Shown piece by piece: positions 8,648-18,047 of a stretch of 53,039 bases of DNA. The first letter of the stretch is position 1; each line of letters opens with the position of its first letter. The stretch comes from Sideroxydans sp. Its GTDB lineage: Bacteria; Pseudomonadota; Gammaproteobacteria; Burkholderiales; Gallionellaceae. The stretch covers positions 1-53,039 of the forward strand of contig JAGXGC010000015.1 in assembly GCA_024636935.1 (NCBI GenBank). The letters are read 5' to 3'. The notes under the pieces were generated by a model that did no database searches, was not told the origin of the DNA, and saw only the letters and a program-made list of their open reading frames with translations. A program made the translations under genes and the position numbers.

Positions 8648-9590
8648 AGCCCTCCCTCGCAAGCTGAATCACGCTGCCGTTCGCGGCGCGCAATTTACAA
8701 CCCTGCCCGGAAACGATCTTGCCGATTCGAGCCAACGGCAAATGCAATTGATCGACTAGCGCGGCTATCTCCTCGCGATGCGCGAGCGGCGCGGTAAAGC
8801 ACAGTTCATAGTCCTCTCCGCCGGAAAGGACACAATCCTGCTCCAGCATATCCATACCTTCATCTGAAGATTCGAAATATGCGGATTTTGGCAAACGGTC
8901 ATAGCGCACTTCTGCCGCCATATTCGAGCTATCCAAGATATGTTTCAGATCAGCCAGCAGTCCATCAGATATATCGATGGAACTATGTGCCAGACCGCGC
9001 AGCGCTAATCCCAAGGCGACGCGCGGCTGCGGCTTCTGCAAGGCTGCAAGACATGACTGTCGCGCACCTTCGGGTAGAGCCACCCGCTCCTGCAATTCCG
9101 CCAAGCCCAAGGCCGCCTCACCCAATATACCTGATACCCAGATGTCATCTCCAACCTGCGCACCAGTACGACGTAAGGCTTTCCCTTGCGGCACTTCTCC
9201 CATGATGGTCACGCACAAATTGAGCGGGCCTCTTGTCGTATCACCGCCTATCAGTTCGACACCATGCTCATCGGCCAGCGCAAAGAAGCCCTCGCTGAAC
9301 GCCTTCAACCAATCATCATGTGCCTGCGGCAGCGACAAGGACAACGTCGCCCAGCGTGGCTGCGCACCCATTGCCGCCATATCGGATAGATTAACCGCCA
9401 GCGTCTTGTGCCCTAACTGGCGCGGATCGGTATCGAGATAGAAATGTGTGCCGCCGACCAGCATGTCGGTGGAGACTGCCAACTCCATTCCCGCATTGAC
9501 TTGCAGCAGGGCCGCATCGTCTCCAACGCTCAGGATTGTGTTGGGGGTTGGGCGCGTGAAATGACGCCTGATGAGATCGAATTCTGACAT
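8631..9590 (-). CDS. thiL: Thiamine-monophosphate kinase
   Basis: ThiL phosphorylates thiamine monophosphate to the active cofactor thiamine diphosphate. The 319-aa protein begins MSEFDLIRRHF, as is usual for the family. It contains SVGDDAALL near 21-29 and STDMLVGGTHF near 40-50 for metal and nucleotide binding, then LIGGDTTRG and ISDGLLADL further on. The frame is open 35 codons upstream, but that extension runs into nusB and lacks family character. Sixteen bases separate it from nusB, so it probably shares the rib-nus transcript. Confidence 0.95.
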   Translation of the reverse strand: MSEFDLIRRHFTRPTPNTILSVGDDAALLQVNAGMELAVSTDMLVGGTHFYLDTDPRQLGHKTLAVNLSDMAAMGAQPRWATLSLSLPQAHDDWLKAFSEGFFALADEHGVELIGGDTTRGPLNLCVTIMGEVPQGKALRRTGAQVGDDIWVSGILGEAALGLAELQERVALPEGARQSCLAALQKPQPRVALGLALRGLAHSSIDISDGLLADLKHILDSSNMAAEVRYDRLPKSAYFESSDEGMDMLEQDCVLSGGEDYELCFTAPLAHREEIAALVDQLHLPLARIGKIVSGQGCKLRAANGSVIQLAREGYDHFA

Positions 9591-9606
9591 CAGGCCGTAT
9601 CCCTCG

Positions 9607-10053
9607 TTACTTGGCGGAGATTTCGACCGCGCGTGCTTGTGCTGCCAACTTATCCAGCACGCCATTGACGAACTTGTGACCATCGCTACCGCCAAAAGTC
9701 TTGGCCAGCTCGACAGCTTCGTTGATGACTACGCGATAAGGCACTTCCGGTTGATGAAATAACTCGTAAGCACCGAGCAACAGCACGGAATATTCGACTG
9801 GGCTCAATTCGTTCAGTGCACGATCGAGCTGGGGAGCGATCTGCTCATCCAGGGCCTCATGCAGGGAGATGGCTCCACGCAACAGTTGCTGGTACAACTC
9901 ACTGTCGTAACGACCTAGGCTCTTGTCATCACCTGTACTGCGCCCGATCTGAGTCGCGCTGCTGCCAGATATACGCCACTCGTAGATACCCTGCAAAGCC
10001 AGTTCGCGCGCGCGGTGGCGCGGACTGACCGCAGTCTTCTTCGTATCCGTCAT
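9607..10053 (-). CDS. nusB: Transcription antitermination factor NusB
   Basis: NusB is a small all-helical protein of 148 aa that binds boxA RNA with S10 (NusE) and supports antitermination on rRNA operons. The conserved [13 protein letters not shown] lies at about 14-26, and the C-terminal half has the typical [17 protein letters not shown] and [11 protein letters not shown]. Its ATG overlaps the ribH stop as ATGA, so translation is coupled to lumazine synthase. The ribH-nusB-thiL order is widely conserved. A lysine- and arginine-rich leader of about 14 residues precedes the domain. Confidence 0.96.
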   Translation of the reverse strand: MTDTKKTAVSPRHRARELALQGIYEWRISGSSATQIGRSTGDDKSLGRYDSELYQQLLRGAISLHEALDEQIAPQLDRALNELSPVEYSVLLLGAYELFHQPEVPYRVVINEAVELAKTFGGSDGHKFVNGVLDKLAAQARAVEISAK

Positions 10054-10502
10054 GCCAATTCCCGAGCTAGGTTGACCATCTCGATGGCGACCAATGCAGC
10101 TTCCGCACCTTTCACACTCATGCGCACTTCCGCCTGCTCATCAGTGTCGGTAGTAAGGATGGCGTTGGCGATCGGCAAACCGGTCGCCAGTTGTACTTCA
10201 CCCACGCCGCGAGCGGATTCGTTGGATACGATCTCGAAGTGGAAAGTATCACCGCGTATCACTGCCCCCAATGCGATCAACGCATCGTAGTCATGACTCT
10301 CCGCCATCTGCCACAGTACCAACGGGATCTCCAATGCACCCGGCACGGTGGCCAGCACGATGTCGTCGTCCGCCACACCGCTCTTCAGCAGTTGCGCGCG
10401 GCATGCGGACAGCAGACCTTCACATACAGTGGTGTTGAAACGGCTCTGCACGATGCCGATACGCATGCCCGTGCCATTCAGGTTTTTTTCAATCTCTCTC
10501 AT
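10050..10502 (-). CDS. ribH: 6,7-dimethyl-8-ribityllumazine synthase
   Basis: RibH condenses 3,4-dihydroxy-2-butanone 4-phosphate with the ribitylamino-uracil to make lumazine, the penultimate riboflavin step. The 150-aa protein starts MREIEKNL and shows IGIVQSRFN near 16-24, VPGALEIPL near 54-62, [14 protein letters not shown] near 80-93 with the catalytic His, and a terminal lumazine-synthase helix. The ATG at 10502 overlaps the ribB stop as ATGA; an in-frame ATG 7 codons upstream is less likely. The protein should assemble into a pentamer or icosahedron like its family. Confidence 0.96.
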   Translation of the reverse strand: MREIEKNLNGTGMRIGIVQSRFNTTVCEGLLSACRAQLLKSGVADDDIVLATVPGALEIPLVLWQMAESHDYDALIALGAVIRGDTFHFEIVSNESARGVGEVQLATGLPIANAILTTDTDEQAEVRMSVKGAEAALVAIEMVNLARELA

Positions 10503-11602
10503 TTTGTATCCTTGGAAGAACAATAACCCACGATCTCAAGGCCGAAGCCCGCCATGCTCGGCATCTTGCGTGCCGTGCCGATCAAACACATCTTACCCAC
10601 ACCAATGTCGCGCAGTATCTGCGCACCGATACCATAGCTCTTGGGGTCCCACTTACTCGCCGGATGTTCGGCATGGTTCTCAAGCGCACGACTCAGCAAA
10701 GTCTGTGATGTTTCCGCCTGATGCATCAACACCAGCACACCGCTCGAAGCCTGACTGATCTTTTTGAGCGCCTCATGCACGCTGGTGCTTTTCTCATAGC
10801 TCGTCTGTTCCATAAAATCCATCACCGACAGCGGCTCATGCACGCGCACCAATGTTTCAAATTCCGGTTGGATGTCGCCTTTAGCCAGTGCCAAATGGGT
10901 ACGCTGTGTACTTTTGTCAGTATAGGCATACAACTCGAACTCGCCGTAGGCAGTCTGCACACTACGCTTGCCCACACGCTCGATCAGTGTCTCGTTATGT
11001 GCGCGGTATTCGATCAAGTCGGCGATGGTGCCGATCTTCAGTCCGTGTTGCTTAGCGAACGGGATCAGGTCAGGCAGACGCGCCATCTCGCCGTCTTCCT
11101 TCAGAATCTCGCAGATCACCGAGGCGGGCAACAGACCTGCCAGTTGCGACAGATCACAACCTGCTTCGGTATGGCCTGCACGCACCAGCACACCGCCATT
11201 CTGTGCCATCAACGGGAAGATGTGGCCCGGCTGCACGATATCTTGCGGCTTGGCATCTTTGTTCGCTGCGGCGAGGATGGTGCGCGCGCGATCAGCTGCT
11301 GAGATGCCTGTGGTGACGCCGGTCGCTGCTTCGATGCTGAGCGTGAAGTTGGTCGCCAGCGGCAATCCGTTTTCCCGCACCATCAGTGGTAGGTCAAGCT
11401 GTTTGCAATGTTCCTGTGTCAGCGTCAAGCAAATCAGGCCGCGCCCGTGTTTGGCCATGAAGTTGACCATCTCAGGTGTGGCGAATTCGGCGGCGAATAC
11501 CAGATCGCCTTCGTTCTCGCGGTCCTCTTCGTCAACCAGCACGACCATGCGGCCGGCGCGTATCTCTTCGATGATCTCGTGGATCGGTGCAACGTCTGTC
11601 AT
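10499..11602 (-). CDS. ribB: Dihydroxybutanone-phosphate synthase fused to zinc-less cyclohydrolase-like domain
   Basis: The N-terminal half (about 1-200) is a full 3,4-dihydroxy-2-butanone 4-phosphate synthase: [13 protein letters not shown] near 23-35, [14 protein letters not shown] near 145-158. The C-terminal half (about 205-365) aligns with GTP cyclohydrolase II in position and fold, but lacks the three zinc cysteines (C-x10-C-x-C) and the usual GExLxGD block. It keeps only [13 protein letters not shown] and the tail. Such RibBX proteins are known, and the second domain is thought not to have cyclohydrolase activity. The cell would therefore need a separate ribA, which is not in this window. 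Start and stop overlap ribE and ribH as ATGA. Confidence 0.93.
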   Translation of the reverse strand: MTDVAPIHEIIEEIRAGRMVVLVDEEDRENEGDLVFAAEFATPEMVNFMAKHGRGLICLTLTQEHCKQLDLPLMVRENGLPLATNFTLSIEAATGVTTGISAADRARTILAAANKDAKPQDIVQPGHIFPLMAQNGGVLVRAGHTEAGCDLSQLAGLLPASVICEILKEDGEMARLPDLIPFAKQHGLKIGTIADLIEYRAHNETLIERVGKRSVQTAYGEFELYAYTDKSTQRTHLALAKGDIQPEFETLVRVHEPLSVMDFMEQTSYEKSTSVHEALKKISQASSGVLVLMHQAETSQTLLSRALENHAEHPASKWDPKSYGIGAQILRDIGVGKMCLIGTARKMPSMAGFGLEIVGYCSSKDTK

Positions 11603-12204
11603 TTGTTCTGCTCTTCCTCTGCCTGCATCATTCGTTCCACATAGCGCGCGATCAGATCGATCTCCAGATTCACGCGCTTACCTTTTTCCAATTCGTTCAA
11701 TGTCGTCACTTCCAGCGTGTGCGGGATCAGGTTCACCTCGAACTCGTTACCCGACACATGGTTCACTGTCAGGCTCACACCGTTGATGGTGATAGAACCT
11801 TTCACCGCGATGTACTTGGACAGCGCCTGCGGTGCGCGTATCACCAGGCGCCAGCTTTCACCGATATCGTTGAATGCCGCCACTTCGCCCACACCATCCA
11901 CATGACCGCTGACCAAGTGGCCGCCGATGCGGTCGGACAGACGCATCGCTTTTTCCAGATTGACGTGCCCACCTTGAAGCTCTAGCCCGGTGGTGCAATC
12001 CAGTGTCTCTCGCGAAACGTCCACCGTAAAATCGTTACCGTCGACCGCAATCACCGTGAGGCAAACGCCGTTCACGGCGATGCTATCGCCCAGCGACACA
12101 TCATCCATGCCCAACACTTCAGTGGCCACGGTCAGGCGTAGTCCGCCTTCGCGATCTGCGACCTTTTTGATCATGCCGGCATCTGCAATGATTCCACTAA
12201 ACAT
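11599..12204 (-). CDS. ribE: Riboflavin synthase alpha chain
   Basis: This enzyme dismutates two lumazine molecules to riboflavin. The 201-aa chain has the family's internal duplication: MFSGIIADAGMIK with SIAVNGVCLTV in the first lumazine-binding repeat, then LVSGHVDGVGEV and SITINGVSLTV in the second. A good GGAGGTACC Shine-Dalgarno precedes the ATG at 12204. The stop overlaps the ribB start by ATGA. Upstream lies the inverted-repeat element at 12219-12337 rather than a riboswitch. Confidence 0.96.
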   Translation of the reverse strand: MFSGIIADAGMIKKVADREGGLRLTVATEVLGMDDVSLGDSIAVNGVCLTVIAVDGNDFTVDVSRETLDCTTGLELQGGHVNLEKAMRLSDRIGGHLVSGHVDGVGEVAAFNDIGESWRLVIRAPQALSKYIAVKGSITINGVSLTVNHVSGNEFEVNLIPHTLEVTTLNELEKGKRVNLEIDLIARYVERMMQAEEEQNK

Positions 12205-12218
12205 TCTGGTACCTCCAT

Positions 12219-12337
12219 AAATTTATTTTGCGAGCGAATCGCTGCGTCGCGTGCTCGTTCATTCCTCGCCTACCTTCATGGTATGTCTCGTCATTCACTG
12301 CGCGGCTCCTTGCGCTTCATCTCGCAAAAGTAAATTT
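12219..12337. repeat. Inverted-repeat element between ribD and ribE
   Basis: The arms are AAATTTATTTTGCGAG at 12219-12234 and its complement, with one extra base, at 12321-12337. About 86 bases lie between them, and that interior shows only patchy self-complementarity. The right arm falls inside the ribD reading frame and the left arm just before the ribE Shine-Dalgarno. The layout resembles a small non-autonomous mobile unit (MITE-like) or a large mRNA hairpin between two coupled genes. No target-site duplication was identified. Confidence 0.55.
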
Positions 12338-13427
12338 CTGGAAGCACCAGTTTTACCTCCGCCGTGATTCTGAGATCCTCACCCACCCGGCGCACGTCGC
12401 GCCAAGCCAGATCCACGCGCTGTTCCAGTCGCAACAACTCGCCCAAGTTAGCCATACCGCATGCGGCATCGCCCAATATTTGCGGTGCCAGATACAGCAC
12501 CAGTTCATCCACCAGTCCGGCTTGCAGCAAAGCGCCATTCAGCACGCGACCGGCCTCGACCAATACTTCGTTGATACCGCGCTGCGCCAGTTCACACATC
12601 ACGGCAGACAGATCGACTTGCCCTGCAGCATCGACCAGCAACAATACTTCCGCACCCTGCAGCTCCAATGCCGCGCGCTTACCTGCATCCTGTGACGCGG
12701 TGCAGATCAGCACTTTGCCGCTCTGCAGCATGCGCGCCGATGGCGACATGCGCAGCGTGCTATCCAACACCACTCGCAGCGGTTGCCGCTCGGTATCGAT
12801 ACGCACGTTCAATTGTGGATCGTCTGCCAGCACGGTGCCAATGCCGGTCAATACCGCACAGGAACGCGCACGCCAATGCTGTACATCCTGCCGAGCTGCC
12901 GCGCCCGTGATCCACTGGCTCGTGCCGTTCGCCAGTGCGGTGCGGCCATCCAGACTGGCGGCGATCTTGCTGCGCACCCAAGGCAAGCCACGCGTCATGC
13001 GCGAGACGAAACCGACATTCAATTCGCGCGCTGCCGCTTCCATCAGCCCACTTTCGACTTGGATACCTGCGGCACGCAAACGGGCGATACCTTGCCCGGC
13101 CACTTGCGGATTAGGATCCTGCATCGCGCACACCACGCGCGCCACCCCCGCTTCGATCAATGCATCCGCACAAGGCGGAGTTCGTCCATGATGACTGCAG
13201 GGCTCCAGCGTCACATAAGCCGTCGCCCCGCGCGCTTTCTTTCCTGCTGCGCGCAAAGCGTGCACTTCCGCATGCGGCTCGCCGGCACGCACATGCCAAC
13301 CTTCGCCGACGATTTCATCGCCTTTGACCAACACACAGCCGACGCGCGGATTGGGCGCAGTCGTATTCAGCCCTTGCGCTGCCAGTTGCAGCGCCCGTGC
13401 CATCCACTGACTGTCGGCCGCTTGCAT
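12291..13427 (-). CDS. ribD: Bifunctional riboflavin deaminase/reductase RibD
   Basis: RibD carries out the second and third steps of riboflavin synthesis: deamination and then NADPH reduction of the pyrimidine intermediate. The deaminase domain (about 1-145) has the zinc ligands in HAEVHAL near 52 and PCSHHGRTPPC near 76-86. The reductase domain (about 150-360) contains SLDGRTA and GIGTVLADDPQLNVR. The protein is 378 aa; its last 15 or so residues (from about LPEIYFC) are encoded by an inverted-repeat arm and look like an acquired tail. The start lies 2 bases after the nrdR stop. Confidence 0.95.
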   Translation of the reverse strand: MQAADSQWMARALQLAAQGLNTTAPNPRVGCVLVKGDEIVGEGWHVRAGEPHAEVHALRAAGKKARGATAYVTLEPCSHHGRTPPCADALIEAGVARVVCAMQDPNPQVAGQGIARLRAAGIQVESGLMEAAARELNVGFVSRMTRGLPWVRSKIAASLDGRTALANGTSQWITGAAARQDVQHWRARSCAVLTGIGTVLADDPQLNVRIDTERQPLRVVLDSTLRMSPSARMLQSGKVLICTASQDAGKRAALELQGAEVLLLVDAAGQVDLSAVMCELAQRGINEVLVEAGRVLNGALLQAGLVDELVLYLAPQILGDAACGMANLGELLRLEQRVDLAWRDVRRVGEDLRITAEVKLVLPEIYFCEMKRKEPRSE

Positions 13428-13429
13428 GA

Positions 13430-13903
13430 TCAGTCCGTATTGCGCCGTCGTACTGGCTTGCGCATAGCATCCACCTCATCGGTGAAGTCATCCACATCTT
13501 GAAAACTCTTGTATACCGACGCGAAACGGATGTAGGCCACCTTATCCAGCTTCAATAGTTCTTTCATCACCAACTCGCCGATCTGACGCGAAGGGATCTC
13601 ACGCTCACCAAACGAGAATATCTTCTGCGTGACATGCTCTATCGCCGCCACCACCAGATCGGCCGGTACCGGACGCTTGTGTAAGGCGCGAGTGAAACTA
13701 TTGCGCAATCGCTCATCATCGAACTCGCTACGCATACCGTTCTGTTTCACCACCTGCGGCATACGCAGCTCCACCAATTCATGCGTGGTGAAACGTTTGT
13801 CGCACGACAGACAACGACGACGACGACGAATACTGTCGCCCTCTTCGCTCAATCGCGTATCCACCACTTGGGTGTCTTCGTGCTTACAGAATGGACATTT
13901 CAT
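13430..13903 (-). CDS. nrdR: Transcriptional repressor NrdR
   Basis: NrdR represses ribonucleotide reductase genes in response to dATP/ATP. The 157-aa protein begins with a zinc ribbon (C3, C6, C31, C34 in MKCPFCKH and RCLSCDKRF), followed by an ATP-cone domain at about 46-136 starting MPQVVKQNG. This length and architecture are standard. It lies between glyA and ribD, a common arrangement. I saw no clear NrdR box within the window, so its targets are elsewhere. Confidence 0.97.
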   Translation of the reverse strand: MKCPFCKHEDTQVVDTRLSEEGDSIRRRRRCLSCDKRFTTHELVELRMPQVVKQNGMRSEFDDERLRNSFTRALHKRPVPADLVVAAIEHVTQKIFSFGEREIPSRQIGELVMKELLKLDKVAYIRFASVYKSFQDVDDFTDEVDAMRKPVRRRNTD

Positions 13904-13974
13904 CGCTGCAAGTACCAGATGATTGGTTTCAAACGCCGACCTATGAGTTGATCTAGGCCGACGCTCAAAACGAT

Positions 13975-15222
13975 TTAGTTACCGTACACCGGAAAAGCTG
14001 TAGTCAGCTGCTTGACTTCGCCCACTACGCGCGCGATCACGGCTTCATCAGTTGGCGCATCCAGCACGTCAGCGATCAGGTTAGCCAACTTCTCGGCTTC
14101 CAATTCCTTGAAACCACGTGTCGTCATTGCTGGCGAACCGATGCGAATACCGGAAGTCACGAATGGCTTCTCTGGGTCGTTCGGAATAGCGTTCTTGTTG
14201 ACGGTGATGTGCGCTTTGCCCAGCGCTTCTTCGGCAGCTTTGCCAGTCAGGTTCTTGGCGCGCAGGTCGACGAGGAATACGTGACTGTCGGTACGACCGG
14301 AGACGATGCGCACACCGCGCTCGGTCAGCACTTTGGCCATCACGCGTGCATTGTCGATCACCTGCTTCTGGTATTCCTTGAATTCGCTGCTGGCCGCTTC
14401 TTTGAACGCGACCGCCTTGGCGGCGATCACGTGCATCAGCGGGCCGCCTTGCAACTGCGGGAAGATGGCGGAATTCAGCGCCTTCTCATGTTCCGCCTTG
14501 GCCAGGATCAGGCCACCGCGCGGGCCGCGCAGGGTCTTGTGGGTGGTGGTGGTGACGAAGTCTGCGATACCGACTGGGCTGGGGTAGCAACCGGCGGCGA
14601 TCAGACCAGCGTAGTGCGCCATGTCCACGAACAGATAGGCACCGACGCTGTCGGCGATAACACGGAAGCGCTTCCAGTCGATCACCAGCGCATAGGCAGA
14701 AGCACCGGCCACGATCATCTTGGGCTTGTGCTCAGTGGCCAAGCGCTGCACTTCGTCGTAGTCGATCTCTTCGTTCTCGTTCAAGCCATACTGCACGGAG
14801 TTGTACAGCTTGCCGCTGATGTTCACCGATGCACCGTGGGTCAGGTGACCACCGTGCGCCAGACTCATGCCAAGAATAGTATCGCCTGGCTTCAGCACCG
14901 AGACATAAACTCCCTGATTGGCCTGCGAACCAGAATGCGGCTGCACGTTGGCGTATTCGGCACCGAACAAAGACTTGGCGCGATCGATCGCCATTTGCTC
15001 AGCAATATCCACGAACTCGCAACCACCGTAGTAACGCTTGCCGGGATAACCTTCGGCGTATTTATTGGTGAGCTGGCTACCCTGCGCTTCCATCACCGCC
15101 GGGCTAGTATAGTTTTCCGAGGCGATCAGTTCGATATGATCTTCCTGACGAGCGGTTTCTTTCTGGATCGCGTCCCACAGATCAGGGTCGACGACAGCGA
15201 GGGTGTTTTTGCGCGAGAACAT
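13975..15222 (-). CDS. glyA: Serine hydroxymethyltransferase
   Basis: This PLP enzyme converts serine and tetrahydrofolate to glycine and methylene-tetrahydrofolate, the main one-carbon source. The 415-aa protein starts [19 protein letters not shown] and contains [10 protein letters not shown] near 32, the substrate loop [13 protein letters not shown] near 55-67, and the PLP lysine in [15 protein letters not shown] near 226. A GGAAGG Shine-Dalgarno precedes the ATG at 15222; a 17-codon upstream extension reaches the promoter and is rejected. It has its own promoter after the terminator at 15285-15309. Confidence 0.97.
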   Translation of the reverse strand: MFSRKNTLAVVDPDLWDAIQKETARQEDHIELIASENYTSPAVMEAQGSQLTNKYAEGYPGKRYYGGCEFVDIAEQMAIDRAKSLFGAEYANVQPHSGSQANQGVYVSVLKPGDTILGMSLAHGGHLTHGASVNISGKLYNSVQYGLNENEEIDYDEVQRLATEHKPKMIVAGASAYALVIDWKRFRVIADSVGAYLFVDMAHYAGLIAAGCYPSPVGIADFVTTTTHKTLRGPRGGLILAKAEHEKALNSAIFPQLQGGPLMHVIAAKAVAFKEAASSEFKEYQKQVIDNARVMAKVLTERGVRIVSGRTDSHVFLVDLRAKNLTGKAAEEALGKAHITVNKNAIPNDPEKPFVTSGIRIGSPAMTTRGFKELEAEKLANLIADVLDAPTDEAVIARVVGEVKQLTTAFPVYGN

Positions 15223-15263
15223 GGATAGCCTTCCAAAGTTAAAGGATAAAAAGAAAGGCGCGC

Positions 15264-15272
15264 ATTTTATCA
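15264..15272 (-). promoter_or_regulatory. Probable glyA promoter (extended -10)
   Basis: On the minus strand the sequence TGATAAAAT gives an extended -10 element (TG, one base, TAAAAT). No convincing -35 is seen; the expected place overlaps the preceding hairpin. Transcription would begin about 30-35 bases before the glyA start. Confidence 0.45.
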
Positions 15273-15284
15273 CGCCCGGAAGCT

Positions 15285-15309
15285 AAAACGCCGCCCATCA
15301 GGGCGGCGT
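15285..15309 (-). terminator. Intrinsic terminator after the LysM/FecR gene
   Basis: A perfect 9-bp G+C-rich stem (ACGCCGCCC with GGGCGGCGT) and a 4-base loop are followed on the minus strand by a short T-run. It lies 22 bases after the stop of the gene at 15332-16609 and just before the glyA promoter, which separates the two transcripts. Confidence 0.75.
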
Positions 15310-15331
15310 CTCAATGGGGCATATCGACTGC

Positions 15332-16609
15332 TCAGGGCGCGTCGAACATCATCGGCACATCCCAAGCACCGACTTGCCCACCGGCGAAAATCTGGCGCAC
15401 ACGCAGGAAATAGCGTCCGGACTGCGGACGCGGCATATCGATCCAGTTCTCAGCAGTCTTGGCATCCAGCAGCAGATGCTGGAAATTCTGACTTGGCGCG
15501 ACTTGCACCTGATAGCTCACACTCTGCTTTCGGCCCACCCAACGCAACTGCAACTGCTTGCCGCTGACATAGACCTTGGTCATGGCGAACTGGCGCGGCG
15601 GCACATTGACCTCGAAGCCAATCTTGCCTTCCATGCCCTGCAGGCCATGACTATCCACCGCACGCAGCTTCAACCAGTAACGGCCATTCGGCAGCTCATT
15701 CAGACGGATTGTTTTGCCATCGCTGCGCACCGACACCAACTGGGCCGAGAATTCCTCGTTTTGCGACAACTCGCCGACATAGCGCTGCGCGCCTTCCAAC
15801 TCGCCCATCATCCATTCGATATAGGGAGTATCGAACACTGCAGGCAATTCGGGATAGACCGGCTCGGACAGCAGTGGGATCACCTGCGCGGCATCACGTC
15901 CGTTGGCCACCGAGCCCTCTCGTGCATTCAGTGCCAGCACGACCGGCGTTTGTGTGGCATCGAAAGCGACCGTGCCTTCTTCCACTTCAGTGAAAGTGAC
16001 CACGCCATCCTGCCTCACACGGAAGTGCGTACCACGAATCCCGATGGTTGCATTGCGGCCCGCGACCGATAGATCAGCCATGCCGAGGGCGTGTTTCGCT
16101 TTGAACGCATCGATCTGACCAGTCACCACTCGCAACAGCGACGAGAGCACACCATCCGCGCGCTGTTCCAGTTTCTCCACCTTGAGTTCTGTTTGTTCCA
16201 GCATATTCACTAGCGAAGTGTCCGGCATGCGCAGACGCAAAGCACCGCCCTGAGTAGTCAGCACTCGCGCACCCGCTGGAATCAGATCGCCAGCTTTCAA
16301 GGCTTTTCCATTTGCGGTCGCATCGCCGGTCACAGCCTCGACCTTTAAGCTGCCCGGCTGTGATTTCAACCATGCACGCTTGACGCGCAATTGCTGACCC
16401 GGCTCGATTAGATTGGGATCAGGCAACAGGTTGTAGTTCGCCACGTCACGCCAGCGCGAAGGAACATCCATTTGCTCGCGCGCCAGATCACCAAGCGTAT
16501 CGCCCGTGTGCACCTCGATAATCACATCATCCGGCCCAGGCAATGGCGCCTCACCCCAAGCGAACTGCATCCAAAACAGGGCAACTACGCCCAACAAAAC
16601 ATTCTTCAT
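15332..16609 (-). CDS. Exported LysM and FecR-domain protein
   Basis: This 425-aa protein has a signal peptide (MKNVLLGVVALFWMQFAWGEA). A LysM domain follows at about 29-77 (VHTGDTLGDLAREQ), which would bind peptidoglycan. A FecR-type beta domain lies at about 95-200 (TTQGGALRLRMPD, TIGIRGTHFRVRQDG), and the C-terminal region at about 280-425 looks like two fibronectin-III-type beta domains. This LysM-FecR architecture occurs in envelope proteins of betaproteobacteria. No TonB receptor or anti-sigma partner lies beside it, so it is not the classic iron-citrate sensor. The start at 16609 is chosen for the signal peptide and the GGGGG ribosome-binding site. The function is unknown. Confidence 0.85.
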   Translation of the reverse strand: MKNVLLGVVALFWMQFAWGEAPLPGPDDVIIEVHTGDTLGDLAREQMDVPSRWRDVANYNLLPDPNLIEPGQQLRVKRAWLKSQPGSLKVEAVTGDATANGKALKAGDLIPAGARVLTTQGGALRLRMPDTSLVNMLEQTELKVEKLEQRADGVLSSLLRVVTGQIDAFKAKHALGMADLSVAGRNATIGIRGTHFRVRQDGVVTFTEVEEGTVAFDATQTPVVLALNAREGSVANGRDAAQVIPLLSEPVYPELPAVFDTPYIEWMMGELEGAQRYVGELSQNEEFSAQLVSVRSDGKTIRLNELPNGRYWLKLRAVDSHGLQGMEGKIGFEVNVPPRQFAMTKVYVSGKQLQLRWVGRKQSVSYQVQVAPSQNFQHLLLDAKTAENWIDMPRPQSGRYFLRVRQIFAGGQVGAWDVPMMFDAP

Positions 16610-16629
16610 TGCATTCCCCCTCATGATCC

Positions 16630-17976
16630 TCATTGTCCCGCTATTGACATGCGCCCCAGCAATACCGAGCCGCACTGGCGTGAACCCTGCACCAGCACAT
16701 CGTTGCCGATGGCGACAATGTCGCGATACATGTCTTTCAGATTGCCCGCGATGGTGATCTCTTCCACCGCGTATTGGATCTCCCCGTTCTCCACCCAGAA
16801 GCCCGCCGCACCGCGCGAATAATCACCCGTCACCGGATTGACGCCATGGCCAAGCAGCTCGGTCACCACCAAGCCGCGCTGCATGGTGCGCAACAGCCCC
16901 GCGAAATCTTGCTCACCAGAACGAATGATCAAATTGTGCGTTCCGCCCGCATTGCCGGTGGTTTGCATACCCAACTTGCGTGCGCTGTAGCTGCTGAGGA
17001 AATAGCCTTTCAATACGCCGTCTTCGACGATGGTGCGCTGACGTGTACGCACGCCTTCGTTATCGAACGGACTGCTGGCCAGACCGCGTCTGATGTCCGG
17101 CACATCTTCGATGCGCACGATATCGGAGAACACTTGCTGGCCCAGAGAGCCGGACAGGAATGAAGATTTTCGATACAGCGCACCACCACTCACTGCTTGT
17201 ACGAAGTGGCCGAACAGACTAGCTGCCACCGACGCTTCGAACAATACAGGGCATTGCATGGTGGACAACCTGCGCGCCTTCAAACGGCGCACAGTGCGTT
17301 CGGCTGCGATGCGGCCGATCTCTTCAACCTTGAGTATCTCCGCCGCATTGCGTGCCACGCTATACCAATAGTCGCGCTGCATGCCGTTGCCTTTGCCGGC
17401 GATCACCGAACAACTCACACTGTGGCGCGAAGAAGAGTAACCGCCGCTAAAACCGCAGCTGTTGGCTTGCACGAAACAACCTTGATTGGCATTGACACTA
17501 GCGCCCTCGGAATTGACGATGCGTTTATCTGCCGCGAATGCGGCTTGCTCGCACTCGCGCGCTAACTCGACCGCCTGGTCGACGTCGATGCCCCACGGGT
17601 GATACAGATCAATATCTTGATATTCGAAGGCCAATTGATCGGCATCGGGCAGGCCCGCGCAATCGTCCTCGGCGGTGAAACGCGCGATATTCAGCGCCGC
17701 ATCCACCGTGTCATGCACGGCCTGCTTGGAAAAGTCTGAAGTACTGGCATTGCCGCGCCGCTGACCGAGATAGACGGTCACGCTCAAGCCTTTGTCGCGG
17801 TTGTATTCGATAGTCTCGATCTCTCCCTGACGCACACTGACCGCATGTCCATCGCCTTCAGAAACTTCGGCCACACAGTCCGAAGCGCCCTTCTTGCGGG
17901 CATAAGCGACGATATCGGCAGCCATTTGGCGCAGGTTGTCCAAGGTCGTTTGGGTGGTGTTTACGGGAACGCGCAT
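16630..17976 (-). CDS. pmbA: Metalloprotease PmbA/TldE
   Basis: PmbA (TldE) is the partner of TldD; the complex degrades unfolded or cyclised peptides and is needed for microcin maturation in enterobacteria. The 448-aa protein matches the usual length of about 450. It shows the family blocks YNRDKGLSVTVYLGQRRG, SSPFDNEGVRT near 308, and the C-terminal GVNPVTGDYSRGAAGFWVE. TldD carries the metal site and is not in this window. The ATG at 17976 is preferred over a TTG seven codons upstream. Its 5' end diverges from darP. Confidence 0.93.
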   Translation of the reverse strand: MRVPVNTTQTTLDNLRQMAADIVAYARKKGASDCVAEVSEGDGHAVSVRQGEIETIEYNRDKGLSVTVYLGQRRGNASTSDFSKQAVHDTVDAALNIARFTAEDDCAGLPDADQLAFEYQDIDLYHPWGIDVDQAVELARECEQAAFAADKRIVNSEGASVNANQGCFVQANSCGFSGGYSSSRHSVSCSVIAGKGNGMQRDYWYSVARNAAEILKVEEIGRIAAERTVRRLKARRLSTMQCPVLFEASVAASLFGHFVQAVSGGALYRKSSFLSGSLGQQVFSDIVRIEDVPDIRRGLASSPFDNEGVRTRQRTIVEDGVLKGYFLSSYSARKLGMQTTGNAGGTHNLIIRSGEQDFAGLLRTMQRGLVVTELLGHGVNPVTGDYSRGAAGFWVENGEIQYAVEEITIAGNLKDMYRDIVAIGNDVLVQGSRQCGSVLLGRMSIAGQ

Positions 17977-18008
17977 AAAATTTTCAGTCGGGGGCAAGCA
18001 GCAGGGGC

Positions 18009-18019
18009 GCTATCATAAC
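18009..18019 (+). promoter_or_regulatory. Probable darP -10 element
   Basis: The sequence GCTATCATAAC contains a TATCAT -10 box 37 bases before the darP start. The -35 region is weak. The same 11-mer occurs before bepA at 47452-47462. Confidence 0.4.
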
Positions 18020-18047
18020 AACATACCGACCTGAAACGACACCCACT

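Noticed and set aside
12205..12290. A possible FMN riboswitch upstream of ribE.
   Set aside because: None of the conserved RFN core sequences is present and the region is too short; the inverted-repeat element explains it better.
13904..13974. A possible terminator or NrdR box between glyA and nrdR.
   Set aside because: Only a weak 4-5 bp pairing is seen and no NrdR-box palindrome matches.
14209..15228. A 339-codon open frame on the plus strand.
   Set aside because: It is wholly antisense to glyA, with composition typical of a shadow frame and no recognisable protein character.
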